From Diplonema japonicum (Eukaryota > Euglenozoa > Diplonemea > Diplonemida > Diplonemidae): 64,000 nucleotides of DNA. Positions 1 to 10,950 of this stretch are shown in pieces; the first letter of the stretch is position 1; the number at the start of each line of letters is the position of its first letter. A model generated the notes under the pieces. That model made no database searches. It was not told where the DNA came from and worked only from the letters and a program-made list of their open reading frames with translations. The stretch lies in the NCBI GenBank assembly GCA_964019335.1, contig OZ025686.1, positions 124,001 through 188,000 on the forward strand, written 5' to 3'. The translations under genes were made by a program, and so were the position numbers.

Positions 1-611
1 CATAGGGATACCACTTCGCTGCGGCACTCCCCTGTGTAGGGTCTGTACAGCTTTGTGATGTGGTCCGATATGTCTTGAAGACACACGACCCACCCAGTGG
101 GAGATTTTGAGTCGTGCGTGCCGCCGAATCTGTAGCGGGAAGTGCATGCTGCGGTGTTGATGGCGTCCTTCGTGGTGAGCTCTTCTGGATAGTCCCCTGG
201 GCGGGCATCTTCTGCCCATTCGTGTAGCCTTTTGAGGTAAGCTGAGACGGCAGCTTTGGAGGGTGCTTTGTATTCCGTCTTCACATCTGCGGAGTAGTTC
301 GCGATACGTATCGGTGCACTGTCTCCCTTGTGATGCGAGAAAAGACGTTTGTCCTTTACAAAGCTGATCGCTTCGTCTTTGTACTCATCTCTCCACGTTG
401 TCACCTGTGGTTCGGTGGATTTCGGTGATTCTATCTTGGATTTCTTCGCCGTCTTAACTTTCCTCGTCCTCGTGCTTTTTATGAGGTCGTGTACTGTTTC
501 GTGCTCTTCGCCACGCTCTCTTATCGCTTTCCCATACCACATGGTCAGTGCAAGGCACATTGACATGCAGACCACAAAACCTGCCTCCATAGACTTTAAC
601 TTCACACCCAT
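1..611 (-). CDS. Type II membrane protein, 3' part cut off by window edge
   Basis: An open frame starts at ATG 611 and runs without a stop for 203 codons off the left edge. The N-terminus has one hydrophobic segment at about residues 9-26 (AGFVVCMSMCLALTMW), then a basic, Lys/Arg-rich stem. This is the topology of a type II membrane (signal-anchor) protein such as a Golgi enzyme. Near residues 155-180 there is a Cys followed by RYRFGG and a hydrophobic strand (GWVVCLQ). This loosely recalls the start of methyltransferase-like (Methyltransf_22/METTL24) domains, but the match is weak. The start is favoured because a pyrimidine-rich stretch ending in CTTCCACAG lies about 190 bases upstream. Function unassigned. 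Confidence 0.6.
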   Translation of the reverse strand, partial: MGVKLKSMEAGFVVCMSMCLALTMWYGKAIRERGEEHETVHDLIKSTRTRKVKTAKKSKIESPKSTEPQVTTWRDEYKDEAISFVKDKRLFSHHKGDSAPIRIANYSADVKTEYKAPSKAAVSAYLKRLHEWAEDARPGDYPEELTTKDAINTAACTSRYRFGGTHDSKSPTGWVVCLQDISDHITKLYRPYTGECRSEVVSL

Positions 612-978
612 TTTCCCCCCTCCCCCTTTTTTTGCGATGAACAGTAGTGAGGTGGAAGGGGGAGGGAGGACAAACAATCAAATAATAATACAACAATGGC
701 GACATTGACATTCAAAAAATGCATATGGGGGGTTTGCATTTCTTTTTTGGGGGGGGGCTCTGTTTCAAAAAGGAAGACGTAGGTCGACGCCTGTGGAAGA
801 AGAGGGCCTGTTCCCGTTTCAAGAAGAGCAAAAAAAAAAAAAAAAACTATTCTTTTAAGGTATGCGTTTTTGCGCTCACCGGCCGAGCTGCGCTTTAAAA
901 AAAAAAAAACCAAGGGTAAAAAAAAAAAGAAAAGAACAACGGGGGGGAGGGGTTTAAAAGGTAAACAATTAAATAAAT
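612..978. other. Gene-free gap, low complexity
   Basis: Homopolymer-rich spacer with A runs near 829-846 and 897-928 and a G run near 749. On the minus strand there is a pyrimidine tract ending in CTTCCACAG near 800, a possible trans-splice acceptor for the partial gene downstream. I see no coding island. Confidence 0.5.
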
Positions 979-2457
979 CTAGACTGGTTCTTCTTGATAC
1001 ATCCCCCCCATAGGAGCCATTCCTTGGCTGAGCATAGCTGTTTTTTTGTAGTAGTGTGGCAGTGTGCGGTGCATACCCATGGCCATCTCCGGGGGGATGC
1101 CCTGTGCTATAAGCTGATTCAGAACGTCTTCAGCCTCCCAGTTGGGCTCTGGTTCAGAGTCGGGTACAGAGGTGGCGCTGATCTCCTCATGGTCGTTGAC
1201 TGGAGGCTCCTCACCTGTGTTCGGGTCCCCCAGTTCGGCTTCTCTGTCGATGAAGGTTGCCAGGATGCGCCCTCTCTCTTCAGACTCGTCTTCGCTCAGC
1301 GCCTCCACACCGCTCCTTGCATTGTACCCTTCAGGGAGTTTCCCTTCATGGAATTTTTCCACCGGCACCTGCTCTTCTTCCCTCTCTGGGGGGTACGATG
1401 TGTCCTTTGCTTTGCTGTACTGTTGACGTTGTGGCGTCCCCGCCGCCCTCTCTTCTAACCTCTTTTCTCTCTCCTCAAAACGTACTTCCCTTGCCTCCAT
1501 CCTCTCCTCTCTCTTTTCAACTGTTTCCACACGCTTCGCCACGTCTTCTGCCTTCTCCTTCATTGCCTCTTCCTTTGAGGCCACAACTGCTTCGCGTGCG
1601 GCGAGCGCTTCACTCTTCGCGTGCAGGCGCTCCTCCATCTCAATCAACATTCTGTGTTTTCGATCTAACTCGGCGGAGCGTTCATCCTGCGCCGCCTTCG
1701 CCTCCTTCAGAGCTTGGATGTCAGACCCCTTGACACCCGACACTGTGCCTTGTGTTGCGATGTCAGCCAGCGACGTCTTGAGCGCTTCAAGGGTCTGCTT
1801 CTGCTCTTTCAGCAGGGGGGCCACGTCGTGGCTGGGGGCGGGTTTTTTGAATTCGGACATGAAGGTGCGGAGGTCGGTAACGAGCTGGAGGTATTCAGAG
1901 GGGAGAGGCGGTGTGGGGTTTGGTTGATGGGTGGTGCGTGGTGTTGCAGATGCAGACACGGAAGAGAGGGCAGCAGGGGGTGCGGATGAGGGCGGAGGCG
2001 TGGGTGAGGGGGGCAGGGGTGTTGTCTTTTCGGGAACGTACTGCTTTGTGGTGCCTGGCGTGGTGGGCCTGGTTTTAACGGGAGTGGTGGTTTCAAACTT
2101 GGCGACCCTGGCCTCCGCTGCGGCAACGGCGTCTCTCAACCGCTGCAGCTCTGTGTTTGTGGGGGCCTTGCCCTTGTCCTCCCACAAGGGCTGCTGCAGG
2201 CCGTACTTCATAGATGTTGCAGTTCTCTTAGGTGAGATGCTCCCAAGCCGCCCGCTAGTGGTTTGCCCAGGACTCGATGTCACAAGGCTACTCGGCTGCC
2301 ACCCTGCCAAATTCTTTAACTGCGACGGTCTTGGTGGGCTCTCCCTTCCTCGTGACGCCACCCACGACGGCGCAGCAGGCGTGGCCCTCCCGTATTCCCT
2401 CATGGGCTGCTGCTGTTGTTGTTGTTGTTGAAGCCATCTGTTCCCCGTGTAGCTCAT
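979..2457 (-). CDS. Coiled-coil protein of 492 residues, function unknown
   Basis: Intact 492-residue frame from ATG 2457. It starts with a Gln-rich stretch (WLQQQQQQQQ), followed by about 200 residues rich in Pro, Ser and Thr. A long, highly charged helix follows from about residue 225 to 345, with heptad-like Glu/Lys/Arg and Leu spacing (KRVETVEKREERMEAREVRF), typical of a parallel coiled coil. An acidic segment follows, then a Met- and Gly-rich C-terminal tail. There are no catalytic motifs, membrane segments or signal peptide. It is probably a cytoskeletal scaffold component, by composition only. No intron is needed. Frames on the plus strand here are shadows. Confidence 0.85.
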   Translation of the reverse strand: MSYTGNRWLQQQQQQQQPMREYGRATPAAPSWVASRGRESPPRPSQLKNLAGWQPSSLVTSSPGQTTSGRLGSISPKRTATSMKYGLQQPLWEDKGKAPTNTELQRLRDAVAAAEARVAKFETTTPVKTRPTTPGTTKQYVPEKTTPLPPSPTPPPSSAPPAALSSVSASATPRTTHQPNPTPPLPSEYLQLVTDLRTFMSEFKKPAPSHDVAPLLKEQKQTLEALKTSLADIATQGTVSGVKGSDIQALKEAKAAQDERSAELDRKHRMLIEMEERLHAKSEALAAREAVVASKEEAMKEKAEDVAKRVETVEKREERMEAREVRFEEREKRLEERAAGTPQRQQYSKAKDTSYPPEREEEQVPVEKFHEGKLPEGYNARSGVEALSEDESEERGRILATFIDREAELGDPNTGEEPPVNDHEEISATSVPDSEPEPNWEAEDVLNQLIAQGIPPEMAMGMHRTLPHYYKKTAMLSQGMAPMGGMYQEEPV

Positions 2458-2713
2458 GGTGTCCCTGTTCCTTTATAATACATAGACACTGCTGTAAGCA
2501 TTTTTAAAAGATAGGAACGAATAAAAAGGTGAATATTATCTTTTTTTTTTTTTGTTCAGGATAGAAAAACAGAAGGCGTGGGTGGTTTACTTATCTTTAA
2601 AGGGGGCAATGCTTCTGAGTGACTTGTGTTTCTGATGAGGTTGTTGAATACATGCGGGTAGGTGGAAGGTGCCATCACCCTGTGGCACCCTAGAAAGGAG
2701 AGAAGACAAACCA

Positions 2714-2752
<39 letters not shown>

Positions 2753-3451
2753 AAATAAATCCATTAAAAAAAAAATAACAAGAGGTTGGGAAGAGCTTCC
2801 TTATTTCTTCACAGAATAAAATCTACCTGATCGGGCTATCACGCCCTCCTTTTTCTCTTTTTTTTTTCGTTCTTCTTTGGTCTGTGGGTGGTAGAGGGTG
2901 AGGGGCAATTTAGTAGTTCTAAGAAAACACAGCACGTAGGGTTTTTTCTTTTTTTTTTTTCTTTCCCTTCTCAGTACAACATTCATTGACTTCCCTCACC
3001 GTTTTCTTTTTTCTTTTCCACCACCCTGCCTCTGAATTTCACTATTAAGGGGGAAACTTATTTGGAAAAAATTAAAAAAAAAAAAAAACAGGTAGGGGCA
3101 CTGAACAGAAAAAAAAAGGAAAAGAAAAAAACAAGAAAGGAGGTAAAACAGAAGCCAAAAAAAAGGGGGGGGGGATGCAAACAGTATAAAACCGGATAAA
3201 AGAGAGATTTTATAAAAATCTCTCCCTAGCCTACACCCCCCCCCCCCCCCCCCCAACCCTTTTGCATAGATTGCCAGCGCTTCCACTAAGAAAAAAGGAA
3301 GGGGGGAAATGAAAAAGCGGGGAAACATGTTTAAAAAAAAACTTTTTTCTTATTTTGTGTTCAATGGTTGGGGCGAAGGGGGGGGGGGGGGGGGTGAATA
3401 AATCCATACAAACTGATCGGAAAAAAAATAAAGGGGGTCGAGGAAGAAAAT
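2458..3451. other. Gene-free gap with long A and C runs
   Basis: About 1 kb of low-complexity DNA with an A run of 37 at 2715-2751, a C run of 19 at 3236-3254 and a G run of about 17 at 3378-3394. A Lys-rich minus-strand frame at 2801-2986 is not convincing. It probably contains the 3' UTR of the DNAJC7-like gene and the 5' leader of the coiled-coil gene. Confidence 0.5.
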
Positions 3452-4257
3452 CTAGAAACTGAAATTGAAATGACGGTGGCCTCCTCCACCCATCCCACCG
3501 CCCATCCCACCCTGGGTGAAGAAGGACATAGGAACACCCCCCATCCCATCCATTCCGCCCATACCACCAAAGGGGTCTTCTTGGGCTTGGTGGTCGGACT
3601 CCCCATCAAGAACACCCATATCATACTTTCTTCTCTTGTTGGGGTCCGAGAGGATGGCGAAGGCTTCTCCTATTTCCTTGAATTTTGCTTCGGCGGTTTC
3701 CTTTTCTTCTTCAGAGGAAGAGTTCCATTTGTCGGGGTGCCACTCCTTGGCGCTGAGATGGTATGCCTTTTTGATCTCGCGGTCGGAAGCGTCCCGCGAC
3801 ACTCCGAGAATTTTGTAGAAGTTCTATTTTTGAAAAAAAAAAAAAGATTGTGTGGCAATTTCTTTTTTCCCCCCCCACAGTACCTTTCTCTTTGCCATCT
3901 TTACTCTTCTGTTCAAGCTTCGCAGTTCGTCTTCGTTGCTCTGGTCCAGTTCAACAGCGGATTTAACGTCGCTCACAGCGTCGTCCCACTTTTCGAGTTC
4001 CTCCCTGATCCTCGACCTTCTCAGGAATGCCTTGGTGAAGTACTCATCGGCCTCGATCGCCCTGGTGCAGTCCTGCTCCGCCTCCTCGTACTTCTTCAGC
4101 TCTTTCCTCGCCGCCGCTCTGTTGTTGTAGATGACACTGTTGAGCTTCTTATTCGCAGGATCGACCAGCAGCACCTCGGAGTACTTCTCCTCCGCCTCCT
4201 CGTATTTCCTCGTTTTGAACAACTCGTTTGCCTCGGCTTTCAATTTCTAAAAAGTAG

Positions 4258-4304
<47 letters not shown>

Positions 4305-6597
4305 GGTCACCTCTCCGCTATTTGTCACAAAGTACTGCCCGCAAATTTCATATTTCTTTAAGTGTAAAAATCAAAAGCCATGCCTGGATTTGCTCCAGAA
4401 GTGGGAAAAAATTGAATAAGAAAATCGTGGCTAGGTGCTGTCATTTTTTTTTTTACTTTCTTTAAACCCAGCGAAAATTAAGCAGGATTTACACTACTTT
4501 TCCCTTTAATTCCATGTCAAAGTTGTGCAAACTGTGTTCATACGCCACGAGAACCGGTACCTTGTTATCCAGCTTCCTTCAGGCCATGCAGTCGAAGCTG
4601 TTGGGGTCACACACTGTGAAGTCGTGAAGCCCTTCAAGGTAGTGACTTCAGAGCAGTCGGTGCAGCCGATACGACGCATAGCGGCGTTGTGGGCTTCTAA
4701 GAAGTATCGGGTTTGGGTGTGGGTCTTGCATCAGCACCTCGGTGTCTGTGGGAACTGGCAAGGTCCCTGGGACCTGGGGGACCTGGGTACCAAAAAATTT
4801 TCTGGAGACCCACACACACTTGGCACCCCAAAAAACAGACTTTATTTTTTTTTTTCTGGGGCCACCTGGCTGGTGTCCCCCCCAGTAGGCCCTACCAAGG
4901 CTGATTTTGCCATTTTTTGGAATTTTTCCATTGGGAAATTTGGCCTGATTTGTCTCGGGGAAGGTGGAGTAGCCAACTACATCAGCACCCAGGCCCAGGT
5001 ACTGTACGTGGAACTCATGAAAAGTGCCTTGGACGTAACGCAGCCCAATGCGTTGATCACTCACGGGAGAAACACGAATTGTTCTGCGACTTTGATGCAG
5101 AATCGATTTATTTTGCCACTAAGTCACAATAGTGCAGGCTATGCCTGCCGACAATGCATCAGAACGCGTTTTCCCAGCAGGGGACTCTCGTGTTCTAACA
5201 CAAACGCGTGTCGCTGTTGTCCAAGGAAAAGAACTTGATGATGTCCTTCGGGTCGACATCCTTGTCCAAGAAGGGCTGTTCTGAACCACCGTTTCTCCCA
5301 CCGAATTCATCCGGCTCTTTGCAGTAGATGCCGAAAAGCCGCTGCAAGAGTCCCAACAGCACCCCACAAGTACCTCATGGTGTTTGCTGGGCCAAAAGAG
5401 CACTCTGAAGCACTTCTGATTTTATTGCTTGAATCAGGAGGGCCAAAAAACGCACACAAATTGGCTCACTAGTGCCCACCGAAGATCGTACAGAGACAAA
5501 AGCACCTTCCAGTGGGACCTCTTTGGCTGCAGATTGTCAATAAAATTTTGAATAAGAGATCTATGGTTAAATGCTGCGCGTTTCTGGGTGAATAAATCGG
5601 GATTTGCTGCATTTTCCCCGTTTTCGTGACAGCCGAATTTCGATTCATTTTTATGTTTCATCCCTCCACATTGTATTTTTTCTCAAAAGCAAGCCCTTTA
5701 ACGGAGTTTTCGGGACTATTTACACGTTTCTTTCATACTTCCTGTGGTTGCATGCTGCCCCTTTTTTGTGAAAATTTAAAAAAGCGTTTTTTCGCATTTT
5801 TCGAAAAAAGCATTGACAAATAGCGGAGAGGTGACCATATATATCGCGCAATTACATACCTCGAACTTCCTTGCGGCTTTGAACAGTTTCGCTGCCTCCA
5901 CGAGGTCGGGGTCGGAAGAGAGGGCTTGTTTCAAGTGCAGTATGGCCATGTCCATGGACGATTGGCCGCTGTAGAGAAGAGCTTTGCCTCGGATGGTGAG
6001 GGCTTCCGAATCCTGTTTTAGGTTGATGGTCAAATGTGTGGTTGTAACTCATACGTTGGGTGCATCTGCAAGGATAGCCCTTGTGTCCCTGGCTGCGATG
6101 GCAGGGTCGATGTGAACATTGCACCGTGCCTTGAGAAGGGTGATCTTTCTGGATCCTGTGCAGTGTTCGAGGATGCGGTTCAGCTGGTTTCTAGCCTGCC
6201 GCCATTCAAAGTTCTTCATGGCGCCCTCTGCGTTCTCCAGGTATTTCCTGTCCTGGTTAATCTCCTTCAAGTCGTGCAGGGCATCCTTGCAGGTCTTTTC
6301 GCGTTCAAGGGCATTGTTGTAGCAGTTCTCCGCAGAGTCAAAGTCGCACATTTTCCAGTATGCCATGCCCATCCTGAGGTACGCCTTCACCAGGTCAGGC
6401 TTCAGCTCCAAAGCCTTCTCACAGTCCGTAATGGCGTCCGTGTGCTTTCCTAGCTTGTTGTACGCCATTGCTCTATTCGTGAACAACGCAGACGTCCCTT
6501 CCTCATCCTCTTCAATTGCCTCGGACCACAGTTTCGCTGCTTCCCTGAAGTGCCCCTTCTGGTACTCCTCGTTCCCTTGAGCCTTCAGTTCTTCCAT
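3452..6597 (-). CDS. DNAJC7: DNAJC7-type TPR/J-domain co-chaperone (4 exons)
   Basis: Exons 6597-6055, 6012-5860, 4246-3884 and 3823-3452, all joined in phase 0, give 476 residues. Exons 1-3 carry tetratricopeptide repeats ([40 protein letters not shown]). Exon 4 begins the J domain ([12 protein letters not shown]) with the Hsp70-activating HPD in EWHPDKW, then a Gly/Met-rich tail. This is the order of human DNAJC7/TPR2, which passes clients between Hsp70 and Hsp90 in the cytosol. Introns are 42, 1613 and 60 nt. The 1613-nt one contains an inverted-repeat element (see 4297-5844). A tract CAACTACAG ends six bases before the ATG, a likely trans-splice acceptor. Confidence 0.93.
4297..4327 (+). 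repeat. Left terminal inverted repeat
   Basis: 31 bases identical to the reverse complement of 5814-5844. The AT-repeat part merges with an (AT)n/A-run on its outer side at 4268-4304. Confidence 0.85.
5814..5844 (-). repeat. Right terminal inverted repeat
   Basis: 31 bases, exact inverted partner of 4297-4327. It lies 15 bases inside the 5' splice site of the host intron (donor GTATGTAATT, starting at 5859). Confidence 0.85.
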
Positions 6598-6743
6598 GAT
6601 GTCCTGTAGTTGGATACGAAGGTTTGTCAGGGAAAGAAGAAAAAGAAAGAAAAAACAAAGGAGAGGGGTGTGAAGCATTCGAAGTCGATCAAAGAAAAAA
6701 AAATAGAAAAAAAGATTTAAAAAACCCCCCCTTTTTTTCTTTT

Positions 6744-9700
6744 TTACTCCTGCTTGTCTGATGGCTTCTTTGATCCCCACCCGCCCCACTCTTTCTTCTT
6801 CTTCTTCTTCTTCTTAGGCTCTTCGATGTCTTCATTTCCTGCACCGAAGTTCACAAAACCTTGCTGTTCGGCTTCTGCCTTCAGTGCTTCCTTGTCGGCT
6901 GCAGGGACTGCCGGTGGCGTTTGGTGTTCTGATGTCGATACATCGGGTGTTGTTGTGGTCTCTTTCTTTGCTCCCCACCCGCCCCATTCCTTTTTCTTCT
7001 TGGGTTTCGCGCTTTCATCGATTTTTTCTTCGTCGGCTTCGGCCGCCTTACTGAAGTTGACGAAACCTTGTTGTTCGGCCTCGTACTTCAAAGCCTCCTT
7101 CGCTTGCTGTTGGACAGCATCCCCCTCCTCGGGGGCTGCTTTAGGGGTTTCATCTGGCTTTGAAATTTCGTCCTCGTCACGCTTCAGTGCCTTCTTTGCG
7201 CCCCACCCACCCCACTCCTTTTTCTTCTTAGGCTTCACGCTTTCTGCCCCGACTTCCTCTTCATTTGCGTTGTTGAAGTTAACGAAGCCCTGCTCTTCTG
7301 CCTGCTGCTTCAGTGTCTCTGCGGTGTCAGCTACCGGTGTCTTCACTGGTGAAGGTTCTTCGCTTTCAGTAGGCACTTCCGGTTCCGTCTCAGCGTCTGC
7401 CGGTAGTGCTTCAGGCTGTGCAGATGGCTTGGCAGCCATGTCTTCAGGAGCAGAAGTGTCTTCGCACATTTTGCCCCATGTCGGCCACACGGTCAGAGGT
7501 CTCTCATCAACAGGCTGCGCTACTTCTACAGGCAGAGCCTCGGCGCTAGAATGAGGAGCTGTGCTGCTGGGCAACTGCGCTGTTTCCTGCGTAAGTGATG
7601 CCCTGTCGCCTGGTGAGGTTGTCCCCCAAGTAGGCCACACGGTCAGAGGTGCCTCTGCGCGAACTGCCTGAGGCGATTCAGTACTGCTGGGCATCTGTGT
7701 CGCTTCCGTAAGTGATGCCCTGTCGCCTGGTGATGTTGTCCCCCACGTAGGCCACACGGTCAGAGGTGTTTCATCAACAGGCTGCGCTACTTGTACAGGT
7801 TCCTCCGTTGGCGACTCTTCCGTATGCCGCAGGGTATCATCCACAGGCTCGCGTGCTACCGGTGCCTCCGGTACTTGTTCTGGCTCTGCCTTTATTACAT
7901 GCGCATCTTCGTTCGTAACTGCTTGCTCCTCGTCTTTCTTAACTTCTGGCTCTGCTTCAACAACAGGCTTGCTCTGTTCTTCATCTTTTTCCACCTCCGA
8001 CGGTGGTGTATACTTGGCGACCATTTCGGGTTCCGCAGGCTTTTGCTGTACTTGCTTCTCGCTCTGCTTGTCACCCAAGTTCACAACGTTCTGCTGAAGA
8101 TATTCGTTCGCGTTGTAGCTCGACTCTGTAAGTGCTGGAATGGACTGGCGCGCTTCAATCCCAAGAGTGTCTTCCGGTGCCTTCCACGAAAGCATCAGCT
8201 TTTCGTCTTCTTCTGTCCTCTTCTTCAGCCAGTCAGGGCCCAGGACGTCCTGTAAGGTTGTGTAATAAGGTACTGCAAAGGTAACATACCTCAACTGAGG
8301 CGGTCTCAAGCCCCACCTTCTTGGCTAGCGCAAGGTGCTCGCGGTCACGGCTGTGTGAATGTTGCGTTTAGGAGACAACACATACCCACAGAAAAAGACC
8401 TGGCTCTTCATTGACACCTGGAACTGCTGGATGAGCTTCGCATAAGCAACGCTCCTGCGGGACATGTTCCTCAGCGTTGGATTGCTCTGAAGGGACTCCG
8501 TCGAGAACAGTTCGACGTCTGCATTTAGTGCGTTTGATGGTCTGGAATCATACCATAGGGAATGGGGTACCCTCCCAGTTCCTCCTTCCTCTCCTTGTCC
8601 CACTCGGGCATGTCCTGCTTCTCCATCAAGTTGTGCAGGATTGGGTCAGCAAAGAGTTGCTCGCTGAAATACACGGTGTCCACAATGGGGAGGTCTCCAC
8701 GGCTGTGAACGGTTGGTGGCGTGCATGAGAGACATACGCAGTGGCATTAGCAGACTCATCGAAAAGCTCTTGTAAAATTGTCAGCACAACGAAAGCGGAT
8801 CTGTGGTTAAGTGGTCGTGGCCACAGGCGCATACTCTCTCAGTTTGATGTGTGCGTGACCTTTTCGCACGATGTTTCCCAAGCGCAGCAAGCAGTAGTAT
8901 GGGACGACAATTCTGAAGGTTTGGTTGTGTGCAACACGCACTTAACATACTTGTCCTTTGCTTCGAGCGTCTGGTCGATGACATCGCGCAGGCTGTTGCC
9001 GAGGGGGAGCATCCACTCGTCGGTCAGCACCCAGACGGACTTGCCGGGGGTGACAGTGAACCACTGTTTCATGTCTTCTAGGGAGGCGTGCACCTCACGA
9101 GGTGCGCGGAGATGCTGGAGAGGACCGGCCGCTACTTCAAAGGCACGCTCATTGAAGTCGGGGTACTCGCTGAAGAAAGAGTTGCTTATGTCACGATCTT
9201 GCATGGGCCGCTCCAAGCAGTGCCAGAACCATGCACTGTCCAGCACGTACTGGTCGGGGGACTCAGTGGCAGTGCTCTGCTCCACTGCAGTCCTGACGGC
9301 CTTGATCAGGTGGGGCACGGTGCTCGCCGAACCGAACGCCCTTACACACCCAGCAAGGAGCGCTCCGTTTGGCTCAAGACCGGACTTTTCCACGGCGTCC
9401 ATCACAGTGATCGCGTTGTTGGTGCCCTGCCCAGGGCCAAGCGATTCCACAAGGGCTGCGTAAGTCCCAATGTCTGGTGTCAGCTTCCTGTTGGTGTATT
9501 ATGCATAGGCTGGTGCATACTCAGCTCGCATCTCTTTGAAGAGAGCGAAAGTGCCTGCAATGTCCACGCACCGCGCGAAGGCGGAGATAGCTAAGTTGTA
9601 CAAGACAACGTGCTTGACACCATCGTTGGCCGCGTCGCGGAGCACGACCATCGCCATGTCGGGGTTGCGGGTGACCTTTGCGAACTGCAGGGCGTGAAAG

Positions 9701-10950
9701 TAGGTGATGGCGTTCGGCTTGTAATGGGAAGGGTAGGATTTCATTATCTCGTACAGCTTCCACAACCTGTTGGAGAGATGCTTGATCTTGAAGAGCCCCA
9801 GCCTCCTGAAAACGGTGAAGTCGTGATCCTTGTCGGAGAGGCTTTTCTCGACACCATCAACGGGATCATGGATGATCTTACGAAGACTGTCGTAGACCTT
9901 GATCATGACCTTCATCCAGGCGTTGGCGGAGGAGGTGTAGGTGATGTCGTAGGATCGCAGGAAGCACATCCTTGCCCTGTTGTAGCCGTTGATGCTTCCG
10001 TTGGCGTTGCTGGCGATCAACGCAGAGGTGTGGATGTCAGTGGGAGGGTACTTCATCGTGATTTCCTCGAATATCTCATTTGCGCCCTTCCAGTTCCTCC
10101 CTCTGCTGTATGCAGCAAGGAGAGTCGTCATCACTTTCTCGTCCTGGTACGAGGCAGGTTCGCCGACACGTGTTTTTCTGTACAGCTCGTAGTAGTACTT
10201 TGCGTCTCTCCAGTTTCCTACTTTGGAATTTGCGAATATGAATGATCTGTAATCTTCGCCTCGAACACCTTTTTCTTCAATCCACCTGAATATCTGCCCC
10301 GCCTTGTCCAAGTCCTTTGAATGCCCAAGGGAGTACATTACAGAGGGCAGCGAGTACCTTGTCAAAACACCTTTTTCCTCCGCGGTCCTGTACAGTTCAA
10401 GACATTCTTCGGTGAGACCCATTGCCGACGCAGTGTGCATTAAGGCTGCGAGGGTCTTGGGGCCCCACTGGTCGGGCATGCTGTTTATAACCCGAAGCAT
10501 GGCTTTCCACTCCTCTACGCGGGAAAGATTGTCGAACACACGGAAGGTGTTTTTTCGCATTTCCGGAAGCCAACCGCACATTAAAAGGTAGTAGAAGGCA
10601 TCATCATCTAAGAGGTGAAGGCACGAAATATCCTTCAGTGATGTTATGATGGTGGCGACCTTCTCGGGCAGACCTTCTTTTATAAACAAATCTGGCATGT
10701 TGATTGCTCCTACGATTTTACAGTGTTTTAGGTATTCTCCAAATGTGTGGGGGACCATGTCGGGTCTCAGTTCCTCTTCGTCGTCGTCTTGGGGGTCTCT
10801 CGATTTTGTCTCTAGGCTGCTCCATACTGTTCTCTTCCTGGCCGGGTGCAGCTTCGATTCTGCATCGTTTGTGCAGTAACCTCTCCCCGCCTTTTTGATG
10901 GGGATGTTTCGCTGCCGCCACCCGGTCAATAATGTGCTTCGCACGCTCAT
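6744..10950 (-). CDS. PPR protein with PIN-like nuclease domain and WG-repeat tail (8 exons)
   Basis: Seven introns of 33-40 nt (GTATG donors), for example 9488-9520 (33 nt) and 8913-8950 (38 nt), join three apparently separate frames into one 1318-residue protein. The spliced length is an exact multiple of three. Residues about 1-480 are helical pentatricopeptide-type repeats (MGLTEECLELYRTAEEKGV). At about 640-850 there is a PIN-like fold: KSVWVLTDEWMLPLG, a helical middle, then CGRDREHLALAKKVGLET. The last 480 residues are acidic and low complexity. They carry three PLTVWPTWG repeats and three copies of QGFVNF followed by a Lys run and EWGGWG. An N-terminal Arg-rich stretch without acidic residues suggests mitochondrial import. 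RNA binding plus RNA cleavage is the likely role. Confidence 0.8.
6784..7660 (-). repeat. Tandem protein repeats with EWGGWG motifs
   Basis: C-terminal coding repeats of the PPR gene. Three copies have the order EA(E)QQGFVNF, acidic linker, KKKKEWGGWG(A/S)KK. Upstream are repeats headed PLTVWPTWG, two of which share TTSPGDRASLT. The regularly spaced Trp-Gly pairs resemble GW/WG Argonaute-hook arrays in composition. Their role here is unknown. Confidence 0.8.

Larger units (their letters stand above)
4297..5844. mobile_element. 1548-bp element with 31-bp perfect terminal inverted repeats, inside an intron
   Basis: The left end 4297-4327 and right end 5814-5844 are perfect 31-base inverted copies sharing the core GGTCACCTCTCCGCTATTTG preceded by (AT)n. 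The element fills almost all of DNAJC7 intron 2 (4247-5859), leaving about 15 and 50 bases outside. The flanks are AT repeats, so a TA-type target duplication is possible but cannot be proven. The interior has higher complexity than the intergenic DNA. It holds only broken coding-like stretches, mostly on the minus strand (for example [14 protein letters not shown] near 5215 and [17 protein letters not shown] near 4670). I do not recognise a transposase, so it is best called a non-autonomous or decayed DNA transposon. Confidence 0.75.

Noticed and set aside
2801-2986. Lys-rich 61-codon minus-strand frame (ends VIARSGRFYSVKK)
   Set aside because: It is largely built on A runs and has no acceptor-like sequence upstream. 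A ribosomal protein identity could not be supported.
4525-5238. 237-codon plus-strand frame inside the TIR element as a transposase
   Set aside because: No DDE or zinc motif, irregular composition, and the protein-like text in this region is on the other strand.
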